From the NCBI RefSeq assembly GCF_009834545.1, contig NZ_CP019427.1, positions 3,230,001-3,294,000 of the forward strand: a stretch of DNA of 64,000 nt, written 5' to 3'. Origin of the DNA: Pseudomonas sp. S04 (GTDB lineage Bacteria; Pseudomonadota; Gammaproteobacteria; Pseudomonadales; Pseudomonadaceae). Below the pieces are notes generated by a model. The model searched no databases. It was given only the letters and a program-made list of their open reading frames with translations, and was not told where the DNA came from. This document shows, piece after piece, positions 1 through 8,291 of this stretch (the first letter of the stretch is position 1; each line of letters starts with the position of its first letter). The position numbers and the translations under genes are program-made.

Positions 1-118
1 CGCCTGAATAGACTGGGGACGTCACTCATGCTCAATAAAAATCCTTTGTCAGGCGGTCATCCAACCCTATCGACTTGGGACGACCAGAACGCCGCGACAT
101 CTCTCGGTGACGAAGCGT

Positions 119-490
119 TTACCGCACCGCCCGCCATGACCAACGCCGGTTTGGCGGCCAGCCATTGGTGTTGATTTTCGAACTCCACTTGAGGAACTCA
201 GCGATGTCATCCACCTCCTGGTCACTTAACTTGAACTGAGGCATCGCGCGACGGCCCGGTATTCCCAGTGGCTGCATCTTCATCCAAGCGTGCAGGAAGG
301 GTTTGAAACCCTCCTCTGCGCCGCGTCGCTGGAATACGTTGCCCAACTCGGGAGCAAGCAGGCGCCCTCCCCCAGCAGCGTGTGGCAGCCAATGCAATTG
401 TTTTGCTCCCAGACCTACTTGCCGCGCTCGACCGATTCGGTTAAAAACGCCTCATTGCTGCGCTCTGGAAAGGTCTGTTCCGTGTGATAG
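119..490 (-). pseudogene. norC: norC remnant (nitric oxide reductase cytochrome c subunit)
   Basis: The minus strand encodes most of NorC, the membrane-anchored cytochrome c subunit of respiratory nitric oxide reductase. The segments YHTEQTFPERSNEAFLTES, the haem site CIGCH, PELGNVFQRR, HAWMKMQPLGIPGRRAMPQF and EFLKWSSKINT are all recognisable. The gene is dead. A TAG sits where the family has a Gln just before VWEQNNCIGCH (near 432), and a one-base deletion between CIGCHTLLGEG and PELGNV (about 361-385) puts the two halves in different frames. The N-terminal membrane anchor is not recognisable upstream, and the last residues diverge after WPPN. With the nirS remnant at 15.8 kb it indicates that a denitrification locus once lay here. 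Positions 1-118 hold nothing else I can identify. Confidence 0.8.
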
Positions 491-684
491 GTCTGCCCGA
501 TGGCGTTTAATCAACGTGCGGCCTACCACCTTTATTCCTACGCAAATCACTTACAAGATCAGAGCCCTCGACAACCACCCGGTTTAACGGACGCGTCCTA
601 CGCTAAATATCGATTCATCTGACTGCGCCAATTTGTAGATCCACGCAAAGTCCCGTGCCTAAAAATAGACACAGGGACATGTGG

Positions 685-2685
685 ATGCAAAGCGATGCCA
701 AGCAGGTCGTTTTCAAACTCGACATTGAAGGTTTTCCCCACGATCTTCAGGTACTCGAATTCCGCACCAAGGAGAGGCTCAACCAACCCTATGCAGTCAA
801 ACTCGAACTGGTCAGCGAACGCCCGGACCTGGACCTCGAGTCTCTGCTGCATCGCCCAGCTTTTCTGCGCTTGGGTCCTGATAACTCCGGCCTTCACGGG
901 CAGGTCTATCAAATCGCCCAAGGCGATTCAGGCAAGCGCCTGACCCGCTATCAGATGACGTTGGTGCCCCGACTCGCCTACCTCACCCACTGCCACAATC
1001 AGCGTATTTTTCAGCACTTGAGCGTGCCGCAGATCATCTCCAGCGTGCTGAAAGACCAGGGAATGCAGCCCGATACCTGGCGCTTCCAGCTAAGCGCCGA
1101 GTACCGGCCACGGCTCTATTGCGTGCAGTACGAGGCCGACCTGCATTTCCTGCAAAGGTTGTGCGAGGAAGAAGGTCTGCACTTTCATTTCGAGCATAGT
1201 CCCGACGGACATGTGCTGGTGTTCGGTGACGATCAAACCAGCTTCTCGAAACCCTCCCAGTCAACCGCGTACAGGCCAGGCAGTGGCATGGTCGCCGAAG
1301 CGCCGTTGATCGATCGTTTCAAGCTGCGACTGGAAACCCGCCCGACCCACGTCAGCCGTCGTGATTACGACTTCGAGAAACCGCGTCTGGAACTGGAAAG
1401 CGAGACCCAAACCTCGCTGCTACCGCACCTTGAGGACTATGGTTTCCCAGGGCAGTTCACCCATCGTGAGCGCGGTAAACATCTGGCCAATCGGGCACTG
1501 GAACGCCACCGCGCCGATTACCGGCAAGCCGAAGGGCGCGGTGATCAGAGCGCCATGCGCTGTGGCCATTTCGTCGACATATCCGAACACCCCCGCACTG
1601 ACTGGAATGGCCTGTGGCTTCTGACTGAAGTCGAGCATGTTGGCCTGCAACCCCAAGTGCTTGAGGAGTCGATCATCGATGCCAGTCCGCAGGACGGTTT
1701 CAGTCAGGGCTACCGTAACCACTTCGTCGCGACACCTTGGGACGTCCCGTTCAGACCGGCTCTTGAACACGCCAAACCGCGAATAACGGGTAACCAGCAT
1801 GCCATCGTCACAGGCCCGCCCGGCGAAGAGATCTACTGCGACGAATACGGTCGGGTCAAGGTTCAACTGCCGTGGGATCGCGAGGGTCAACACAACGAAC
1901 AATCGAGCTGCTGGCTGCGGGTCGCTACCGGTTGGGCCCATGACCGCTATGGCAGCGTGCTGATCCCTCGGGTCGGCATGGAAGTCCTGGTGGGATTCAC
2001 CGACGGCGACCCCGACAAACCCTTCGTCCTTGGCTGTATGCCCAACGCCTCAACCCCCGTGCCACTGGATCTGCCGGCAGAGCACACCCGCAGCATTTTC
2101 CGTAGCCAAAGCAGCCCCGGCGGTGGCGGTTACAATGAGTTGCGCATCGAGGACAGGCAAGGCGCCGAGGAAATTGCCCTGCGTGCCCAGCGCGATTTCG
2201 TCCAGCACGTGCTCAACGACGAACGCATTCAAGTCGACAACCAGCGAACCGTGATCATCGGCGGCACCGCCAGCCACGACCTGCGCGGTGAAGAACATCA
2301 CCTCACCCACGGCAACCGCCTGACGGAACTCAAGCAGGACGATCATCTGTTGGTTTACGGCGACCGCCACGTCCGAACCACCAATCACCTGCTCAATGCC
2401 ACCCAGCACATTCACCTGAGCGCCGGGCAGCAAGTCGTCATCGATGGCGGAGTGCGCCTGTCACTCCAGGCTGGCGGCCAATGGCTGACGCTGGGGCCGG
2501 AAGGCATTTTCAGCAGCGTGCCGATTCTACAGGGCGGCGCCCCGGCCGTGGGTCGACCTGCCGAGCCCCTGATGCCGGGCGCCTTGCCCCTGCTGAAAGT
2601 GACCTTCGATGTGGTCCAGCAACGCCATGCGTTGATTTCAACCCGCGCCTCGCGCTGCCTGATATGCGAGGCCGCTCAAGCATGA
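685..2685 (+). CDS. vgrG: VgrG, type VI secretion spike protein
   Basis: VgrG forms the trimeric puncturing tip of the type VI secretion system and carries effectors out of the cell. The first ~330 residues are the gp27-like part (FKLDIEGFPHDLQVLEF; the stretch YEADLHFLQRLCEEEG is a family hallmark). A gp5-like OB fold follows at about 370-450 (CDEYGRVKVQLPWDREG, then SVLIPRVGMEVLVGFTDGDP), then the gp5 beta-prism (GGGYNELRIEDRQGAEEI). I chose the ATG at 685 because AGGGA at 673-677 is well spaced for it; ATG 679 and GTG 655 are in frame upstream. The product is 666 aa, an ordinary length with no enzymatic C-terminal extension. Its stop overlaps the next gene by ATGA, so translation is probably coupled to the adaptor and effector. 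Confidence 0.95.
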   Translation: MQSDAKQVVFKLDIEGFPHDLQVLEFRTKERLNQPYAVKLELVSERPDLDLESLLHRPAFLRLGPDNSGLHGQVYQIAQGDSGKRLTRYQMTLVPRLAYLTHCHNQRIFQHLSVPQIISSVLKDQGMQPDTWRFQLSAEYRPRLYCVQYEADLHFLQRLCEEEGLHFHFEHSPDGHVLVFGDDQTSFSKPSQSTAYRPGSGMVAEAPLIDRFKLRLETRPTHVSRRDYDFEKPRLELESETQTSLLPHLEDYGFPGQFTHRERGKHLANRALERHRADYRQAEGRGDQSAMRCGHFVDISEHPRTDWNGLWLLTEVEHVGLQPQVLEESIIDASPQDGFSQGYRNHFVATPWDVPFRPALEHAKPRITGNQHAIVTGPPGEEIYCDEYGRVKVQLPWDREGQHNEQSSCWLRVATGWAHDRYGSVLIPRVGMEVLVGFTDGDPDKPFVLGCMPNASTPVPLDLPAEHTRSIFRSQSSPGGGGYNELRIEDRQGAEEIALRAQRDFVQHVLNDERIQVDNQRTVIIGGTASHDLRGEEHHLTHGNRLTELKQDDHLLVYGDRHVRTTNHLLNATQHIHLSAGQQVVIDGGVRLSLQAGGQWLTLGPEGIFSSVPILQGGAPAVGRPAEPLMPGALPLLKVTFDVVQQRHALISTRASRCLICEAAQA

Positions 2686-3548
2686 AGCTTTTGACCTCAC
2701 TGCCTGAAGACCTGCCCTGGAGCGAGCAACAGGCTTTCCTGTTGCTGGACGGTACGACCTTGGGCGATTTGCCGGAACGCTTGAAACAACTGAGTCCCGG
2801 CGCTACCACCGTCGCGCTGTATGACTGCCCGTCGTTTACTGCGCTGCGGGATATCTCACCGCTGTTGGTGGCCGTTCAACAACCTGACGAGCCACTCGTT
2901 CAGTTTTATCTGGAGCACGCACACGAGGAGTCGGGCGTGCTGTTGTTCAGCCCGGACTCGGCACAAGCCGTCGCTCAGCACTTGCGCAAACTGCTGACAG
3001 TTGAATTGCCCGAAGGTCTGCCGGTGGTCCTGCGTTTGGCCGATGCGGCAGTGGCGCAGGCGTTGTTCGGTAGCGGCGATCAGCGTTTGTTCGGTCCCAT
3101 TGTCTGCGTGGTGATGGCCGACAGCGTCAGCACCGATTGGCAGCGTCATCAACCGCGACTGCCCGACTGCCCGGAGCTGACCACGCCCTATCGCCTGAGC
3201 CCTGAACTGAATGCAGCGTTGGACCGGGTTGATCGGCGCCGCGCGTTGCTCGAGCTCGACGCCCATTTGCTCAAATACTTTCCCGATCGCCATGGCGGCG
3301 AAACCGTGGCCCAGCGTTGGCCCATGCTCGAACAGCTAGAGGCCGAGGCTGGCGCCTTGGGCTTGAGTAGCCAATCCGAACTTTTCCACTACGCCAACGT
3401 CATGGCCTGGCTGGACGGCACAGCGCTCGAACAACATCCATCTATCGCCCATTTGCTCCACACACCCTCACTGCAACCCCCTGGCGAGCGCGTGGCGCTG
3501 GCCGCTGATCTGGCTCAGCGCTGGGCCAGCCAAGGAGTACGCCCATGA
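2682..3548 (+). CDS. DUF4123-family T6SS effector adaptor
   Basis: This 288-residue protein has the look of DUF4123 (Tap/TEC) chaperones, which load a specific effector onto its cognate VgrG. It is acidic and rich in Leu and Asp, with N-terminal sequence FLLLDGTTLGDLPERL and a C-terminal helical part (LSPELNAALDRVDRRRALLELD). The ATG at 2682 lies inside the vgrG stop (ATGA), and its own stop overlaps the effector start in the same way. The order vgrG, DUF4123, effector is the standard one for adaptor-dependent cargo. The family call rests on this context plus the length and composition; no catalytic motif is expected or seen. Confidence 0.85.
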   Translation: MKLLTSLPEDLPWSEQQAFLLLDGTTLGDLPERLKQLSPGATTVALYDCPSFTALRDISPLLVAVQQPDEPLVQFYLEHAHEESGVLLFSPDSAQAVAQHLRKLLTVELPEGLPVVLRLADAAVAQALFGSGDQRLFGPIVCVVMADSVSTDWQRHQPRLPDCPELTTPYRLSPELNAALDRVDRRRALLELDAHLLKYFPDRHGGETVAQRWPMLEQLEAEAGALGLSSQSELFHYANVMAWLDGTALEQHPSIAHLLHTPSLQPPGERVALAADLAQRWASQGVRP

Positions 3549-6500
3549 GTCACCCTGCGAACCTTGCTGCGGCCGCCGCTTCGAAAACCGTCATCGGCTC
3601 CCCCGGTGCCTGCCCTCTGCGCCAAACCCACGTGCAGCTGATGCCCTTGCGTTACGGACTGGTGGAAAAGCCCCTCGACCCGAGTGCCGAACTGAAGCTG
3701 CCCTATGCCCTGACGACCCGCCCGCTGGGCATCCGTTTACTACGCGATGGCTGGTTGTACGTCATCGACAGCGTGACCGGTCACCTGCACGAATATCAGG
3801 TCCTCAACGGACTGGTCAGCGCCTTGCTGCACAAGGGCACCAAGGTGGCAGGCGATCAGCGCACGCCCATCGAAGAGCGTCCTGCACTGGTGTTTTCAAG
3901 GCGCAGCACCCTGCATGTGACCTTCGCCGAAGTGCAGTGGACGGCGGCCAAATGCACGCAAGTGCTCGACAGCCGCGAGGAGCGCGAACACTTCATGCAG
4001 GCCGTCGATCTCGGCCCGGTGCATTGCCAAACCGGTGGCGAGCATCTGCTGACGGTCGCGCAAGGCAAGCAGTGGTTGGCGGAGATTGCGACCGATCCGG
4101 TCCGGCAGGCGCAAGCCGCCCAAGACCGCGCGGAACAGGAAGCCGAGTCGCCGCCGGACGCCGTTCTATTGCCGACGGTGCACGTTAGCGATGCCCCCGC
4201 GCACGAACGTGAACCCTATTTATGGGAGCAGCCGCGGCGCTTTCGCGAGGCGCACATTGGCGAGTTTCTCGGGCGGGTGCGCCCGGCCTATCAGGACGAC
4301 ACCTTGTTCCTCGTGGTGCAGGACGACCTCGGCGTATTGCGCGATCTGGCCGAGTATCAGGACACCGTGGTCGGCTGGGTCGACGACTGGAGTAATGCCG
4401 ACCATAACGAACGCGATTACCTGCTGGCCTGTTACATCGAATCCTTGAGCCAGCTCAGTCCTGCGGATGTCGGCAATCTGGCCGACGCCAGCGACGATCC
4501 GCGAGTCCAGGCACTTTTTGGCGATCTGGAACAGTTGCCCGAGCCGGATCGGGAGCAGACCCGCAAAGCCTTACTGGATTACCTGAACAAAGGCGGCAAG
4601 GTCGAGCCTGTCGACGTGCCAGCCCCCCCGGAGCTGGTGCAGCTGCGCAAGGAAGCCCAGGCCGAAGTTCAGGAGATGCTCAAGTATCAGGGGGGCAATC
4701 CAGACATCACTGCACACCGGCGCGCCATTGACGACGCGGACCGCAGTTACTACACCCGCCAGCACTTTGCGAGGGCCCCCACCGACTTCGTTGAGCAGCA
4801 CCTCAAAACCCTGATCAAGCTCGGCAAGGAGCAAAACAAACGCATCATCGATGTGCTCGAAGGCTCCAGCTTCAGTGGCAAACGCGGGGTCAACGATTTC
4901 ATCGACCGCCCCGCCATGGACGCTGCGCTGTTTCAGCACCGCGACGACCTCGGGCGCTGGAACCGCTTGCTCGAGCGCATCACCGCCGACCGCACGATGC
5001 TGGTGAATGCCGGTCACTTCCATCGTTCGGCCTGGTATTACGACGCGCAGGATCAACAGCAACTCCACCAGGCGTTCACCGCCGAATACGCCTGCCTCAA
5101 GGACATCTGCCGCAGCGATCACGCCAGCGAAATTCTCCTCGGTTATCTGGAGAAACACCCGGAACTGACCCGGCCACTGTTCTACACCTTGCCGCTGCGT
5201 CTTCAGCCAGAACGGGCCGCGCAATACACCACATTGTTCAACGCCGGCATGGGGGTGTTCAACAACCTGCCGCACTGGTTGGGCGAGCTGCAGAAAATCG
5301 AACAGCCGCACCTGCCGGCCCTCGATGATTTACCCGAACACACCCGCGCCGTCGCGGACGCGGCGCAGCACAGCCTCAGCCCCGCGCTGAACCTGGGCTT
5401 GAGCCGGGCGCTGGAAGGGTTCGATCTGGCGGGAGGGAAAATCCCCGACCTCGACGAACTGTTCCGACGCCTGCCCAAGGCCTTGTCGGGGCGGATTCTC
5501 GATGCGGCAAAAACCACCGGCGTGACCTTTACTGTCGCCAGCCCGGCGGAACACGCGGCGCTGCAAACCAACCTCAAGGAACTGCTCAGTGAACGCGATT
5601 ACCTCAGGACGCTGACCCGCGAACGTAACCTGTTCACCCACAACAAAAACCGGGCGGGGCACAAGACGCCACGGGCGGTGGAGTTGCAGGGCGAGATCGT
5701 GCGGGTGCGCGGGCAGTTGACGCAACTTGAAGGCCGACTGGCGGGCGCGCTGAGTCCGATTGCGGAACTGCCGGATCAGTCGGTTCGGCTGTATGGCGCG
5801 ACGCCGGCTCGGGCAGGGGTGACAGTGGTGTTTCCGCCGGCGCAGCAGTTGGAGGTGCGGAGTTTGTTGAAGGATATTCGGTTGGGGGTTCAAGGGGTGC
5901 CGAATGGGAAGTTGATTCGAAGCGAGGGGATGGGGTTGTTGGTGTTTTTGGTGCAGGGGGTGAATTTGGTGCAGGTCATCAGGGAACTGACCAACCAATC
6001 CAAGAACAAGCGAGTCTGGATGCCCGTTTTTAATGCAGCGATGACCACTGGGGCCGCTGGCTTCACTGCGGCGCAAAGTCTCGCCGATACAGCGTTAAAG
6101 GCACGTAGCGCTGCACTCGTCGCGGGACTTCAACACCACGCCTTGCAGAATGTGCATGTGCAGATGGGCAAGATGCATGTTGGCTTGGGTTTCTTTACCT
6201 ACCTTTTTGGTTTTGCCTCTTCAATGGTCAGCCTCATCCACCACCACCAGAACTGGCAGCAGGCGACACGTAGCGGGAATGCGGCAGCACAGAATAGTGC
6301 AGCGCTCGCGACAGCGGGGGCGGCCGGCATGACGACCGTCAATGCCTATGGTTTGAGTCACACCGGTCGTGCCGCGATTAACGTGTTGGTCGCAAAAAAC
6401 AGCGCTGCAAGAACCGCCGCCTGGGCTGCCGCGGGTACCCGTCTCTCCACCGTGTTCTTCCGCTTCAACCTGGCCGGCGCCTTGTTCACCGTGCTGGAAC

Positions 6501-7177
6501 TGGGGGGCACCTGGCTGTACAACCGCTACAACATCAGTGCCCATGATAAATGGCTGAAAACTACGCCGTGGAGCCTGGACACCGAGGAGCGTGGCGACCA
6601 TACGCTGGATGAATACCAAAGTTATCTGGCCTATTTGCTTCACGCTCCTTATGCGCAATTGGGTTCTAACAAGCATGACTCCTGGCTGAAAAATCTGCTG
6701 TTAAAGGCCAAGCCAAAAGACATCCATTTGGTGCTGCCAGGGCTCAAACTCAACGATTTTCAACCGCCTCTAAGTGGTCAACCGGCTTATCGCCTGGGGA
6801 TCGGCGCCCACCGTCTTTCCGTGCCGCTCCACAGTCGTGGTGTACCGCGCGAGCGCAAGGACGTCATTAGTGAGGACGTGGCAAACAGCCTGCGTATCGT
6901 GCAAACAGGACCAGATCGGTTGGTGTTATGCCTGCAATACCCGCTGGACCTTGATGCTGAATTTACCCCGGCGTCCGAAACGTTGGAGTTGGCGGTCTGT
7001 ATACAGACCTTGAACGCTAGCGGCGCGTGGGTTTCTCACACTCGGGTCATTCGCCTGAACCCTCGGACCGAAGGCCATTTCCCTGCACTACCACCCAACT
7101 CCGTTACCGAGCATCCGCCCATGTTGCTGGTTGAAACCCATTTGCTGGAGTTGGCCGACCATGCCCACCAAGATTGA
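3545..7177 (+). CDS. VasX-like T6SS effector, predicted membrane-active toxin
   Basis: This 1,210-residue protein is encoded directly behind vgrG and the adaptor. Its N-terminus (CPLRQTHVQLMPLRYGLVE, then RPLGIRLLRDGWLYVID) resembles the VasX N-terminal region of the BTH_I2691/VasX effector family. A long helical middle follows (about 190-790). The C-terminal part holds several hydrophobic segments, near 795-815 (GLLVFLVQGVNLVQVI), 881-900 (GLGFFTYLFGFASSMVSLI), 919-935 and 979-995 (LFTVLELGGTWLY), then a soluble tail. VasX kills by disrupting the inner membrane, so pore formation is the likely activity, but that is inference. The next gene starts 17 bases before this stop and encodes the probable immunity protein. 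Bases about 5,780-5,960 are strikingly G/T-rich compared with the rest of the gene. Confidence 0.85.
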   Translation: MSHPANLAAAAASKTVIGSPGACPLRQTHVQLMPLRYGLVEKPLDPSAELKLPYALTTRPLGIRLLRDGWLYVIDSVTGHLHEYQVLNGLVSALLHKGTKVAGDQRTPIEERPALVFSRRSTLHVTFAEVQWTAAKCTQVLDSREEREHFMQAVDLGPVHCQTGGEHLLTVAQGKQWLAEIATDPVRQAQAAQDRAEQEAESPPDAVLLPTVHVSDAPAHEREPYLWEQPRRFREAHIGEFLGRVRPAYQDDTLFLVVQDDLGVLRDLAEYQDTVVGWVDDWSNADHNERDYLLACYIESLSQLSPADVGNLADASDDPRVQALFGDLEQLPEPDREQTRKALLDYLNKGGKVEPVDVPAPPELVQLRKEAQAEVQEMLKYQGGNPDITAHRRAIDDADRSYYTRQHFARAPTDFVEQHLKTLIKLGKEQNKRIIDVLEGSSFSGKRGVNDFIDRPAMDAALFQHRDDLGRWNRLLERITADRTMLVNAGHFHRSAWYYDAQDQQQLHQAFTAEYACLKDICRSDHASEILLGYLEKHPELTRPLFYTLPLRLQPERAAQYTTLFNAGMGVFNNLPHWLGELQKIEQPHLPALDDLPEHTRAVADAAQHSLSPALNLGLSRALEGFDLAGGKIPDLDELFRRLPKALSGRILDAAKTTGVTFTVASPAEHAALQTNLKELLSERDYLRTLTRERNLFTHNKNRAGHKTPRAVELQGEIVRVRGQLTQLEGRLAGALSPIAELPDQSVRLYGATPARAGVTVVFPPAQQLEVRSLLKDIRLGVQGVPNGKLIRSEGMGLLVFLVQGVNLVQVIRELTNQSKNKRVWMPVFNAAMTTGAAGFTAAQSLADTALKARSAALVAGLQHHALQNVHVQMGKMHVGLGFFTYLFGFASSMVSLIHHHQNWQQATRSGNAAAQNSAALATAGAAGMTTVNAYGLSHTGRAAINVLVAKNSAARTAAWAAAGTRLSTVFFRFNLAGALFTVLELGGTWLYNRYNISAHDKWLKTTPWSLDTEERGDHTLDEYQSYLAYLLHAPYAQLGSNKHDSWLKNLLLKAKPKDIHLVLPGLKLNDFQPPLSGQPAYRLGIGAHRLSVPLHSRGVPRERKDVISEDVANSLRIVQTGPDRLVLCLQYPLDLDAEFTPASETLELAVCIQTLNASGAWVSHTRVIRLNPRTEGHFPALPPNSVTEHPPMLLVETHLLELADHAHQD

Positions 7178-8291
7178 TAGCCTCGTGCCGACCTTGCACC
7201 TTGCGCAATCCCGAAATGCCGGCGATGTCGAGCCGTTTCCCAGTGGGAGAATCACTTATCTCGCGCCGTTGCCCCTGCCGACAGCGCTGCCAGCACACGG
7301 TCCGCATATCGGGGAAATGAATGAGGTGTACATGGATTTTGGCTTGGGATCGCCGCAGGTATTTTCATGGCAGCTCATGTTAGGCGGACCATTCAGCGGC
7401 GCATTTATGATTGCATTTTTGATACCTCTATTTATCGGCTTCATGTTTTTTGTGTTCGGCATGGGTTGGGACGATGTTTCTCATGCCATAAAAGGGGTTT
7501 TCAATGAGGCCTATGGAATAGCCCTGATAACCGGCTTCTCTGCCTTCGCCATTCTCCTCTGCACTTGGCTCCACTATCACAACAAACGCGCCGCCATCAT
7601 CCCCACCCGCTTCAACCGCCAACGCCGCGAAGTCTGCTTCATGCCCGAAGACGCCACCGACCCCGTCTTCGTCCCCTGGGAATCCCTCTCCGTCTGGGTC
7701 ATCGAAGCCCAAGGCGCGACCCAATACGGCATCCACCGCCAATACGGCATGGGCATCGGCTTCCAGCACGGCGAGACCCTGACCAGCGTCGAATTCCCCT
7801 GCTTCGGTCTTTCCCTGGCCATCAGCCACTGGGAAGCCATCCGTGGCTACATGGAATACGAAATCCACGACCTCAAATCCATCCAGGACCCGCTAGACCT
7901 GCAAGGCCCCGACGATCCACCCCACGAAGGCCTGCACACCTTCCACAACGCCCGCGCCCGTATGCACCAGCAAATCCGCGACGGCCAACGTAGTCGAGTG
8001 TCCGGTTTCTTCTGGTACCTGTACCACGTGATGACGCTGTGGACGACTCCCAACCACCTGACCGAATGGGAAGTCCGCCGCCTTAAGAAAATGGCCCCGC
8101 AGGCCATGCCCGAAGCGATGCGCCAATGGTCCGAGCCGCTGCCGAAGGAACAATGGGCCAAGCCGAGCGAAGAGCTTGTTCGAATGAGCGCACAGGTCCG
8201 CGCCCTGCACAAACGCCAGCCGCGACGCCCGATCACCGAAATTTTTGCCGAGGTACAACGCGCGAATCCGACGGACAAACGTCGCGCATGA
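7161..8291 (+). CDS. Membrane immunity-type protein 1 (class A)
   Basis: This 376-residue membrane protein starts at the ATG inside the end of the effector gene (17-base overlap), the usual place for an immunity gene. The N-terminal ~70 residues are Pro-rich and soluble (FPSGRITYLAPLPLP). Two hydrophobic segments lie near 73-110 (GAFMIAFLIPLFIGFMFFVFGM) and 118-140. From about 141 the protein is cytosolic-looking and almost invariant among the four copies in this window (PTRFNRQRREVCFMPEDA, VPWESLSVWVIEAQGATQYG, YHVMTLWT). It may correspond to DUF6708-type partners of VasX-like effectors; I am unsure of that family number. A membrane location fits protection against a pore former. Its stop overlaps the next start as ATGA. 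Confidence 0.75.
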   Translation: MPTKIDSLVPTLHLAQSRNAGDVEPFPSGRITYLAPLPLPTALPAHGPHIGEMNEVYMDFGLGSPQVFSWQLMLGGPFSGAFMIAFLIPLFIGFMFFVFGMGWDDVSHAIKGVFNEAYGIALITGFSAFAILLCTWLHYHNKRAAIIPTRFNRQRREVCFMPEDATDPVFVPWESLSVWVIEAQGATQYGIHRQYGMGIGFQHGETLTSVEFPCFGLSLAISHWEAIRGYMEYEIHDLKSIQDPLDLQGPDDPPHEGLHTFHNARARMHQQIRDGQRSRVSGFFWYLYHVMTLWTTPNHLTEWEVRRLKKMAPQAMPEAMRQWSEPLPKEQWAKPSEELVRMSAQVRALHKRQPRRPITEIFAEVQRANPTDKRRA

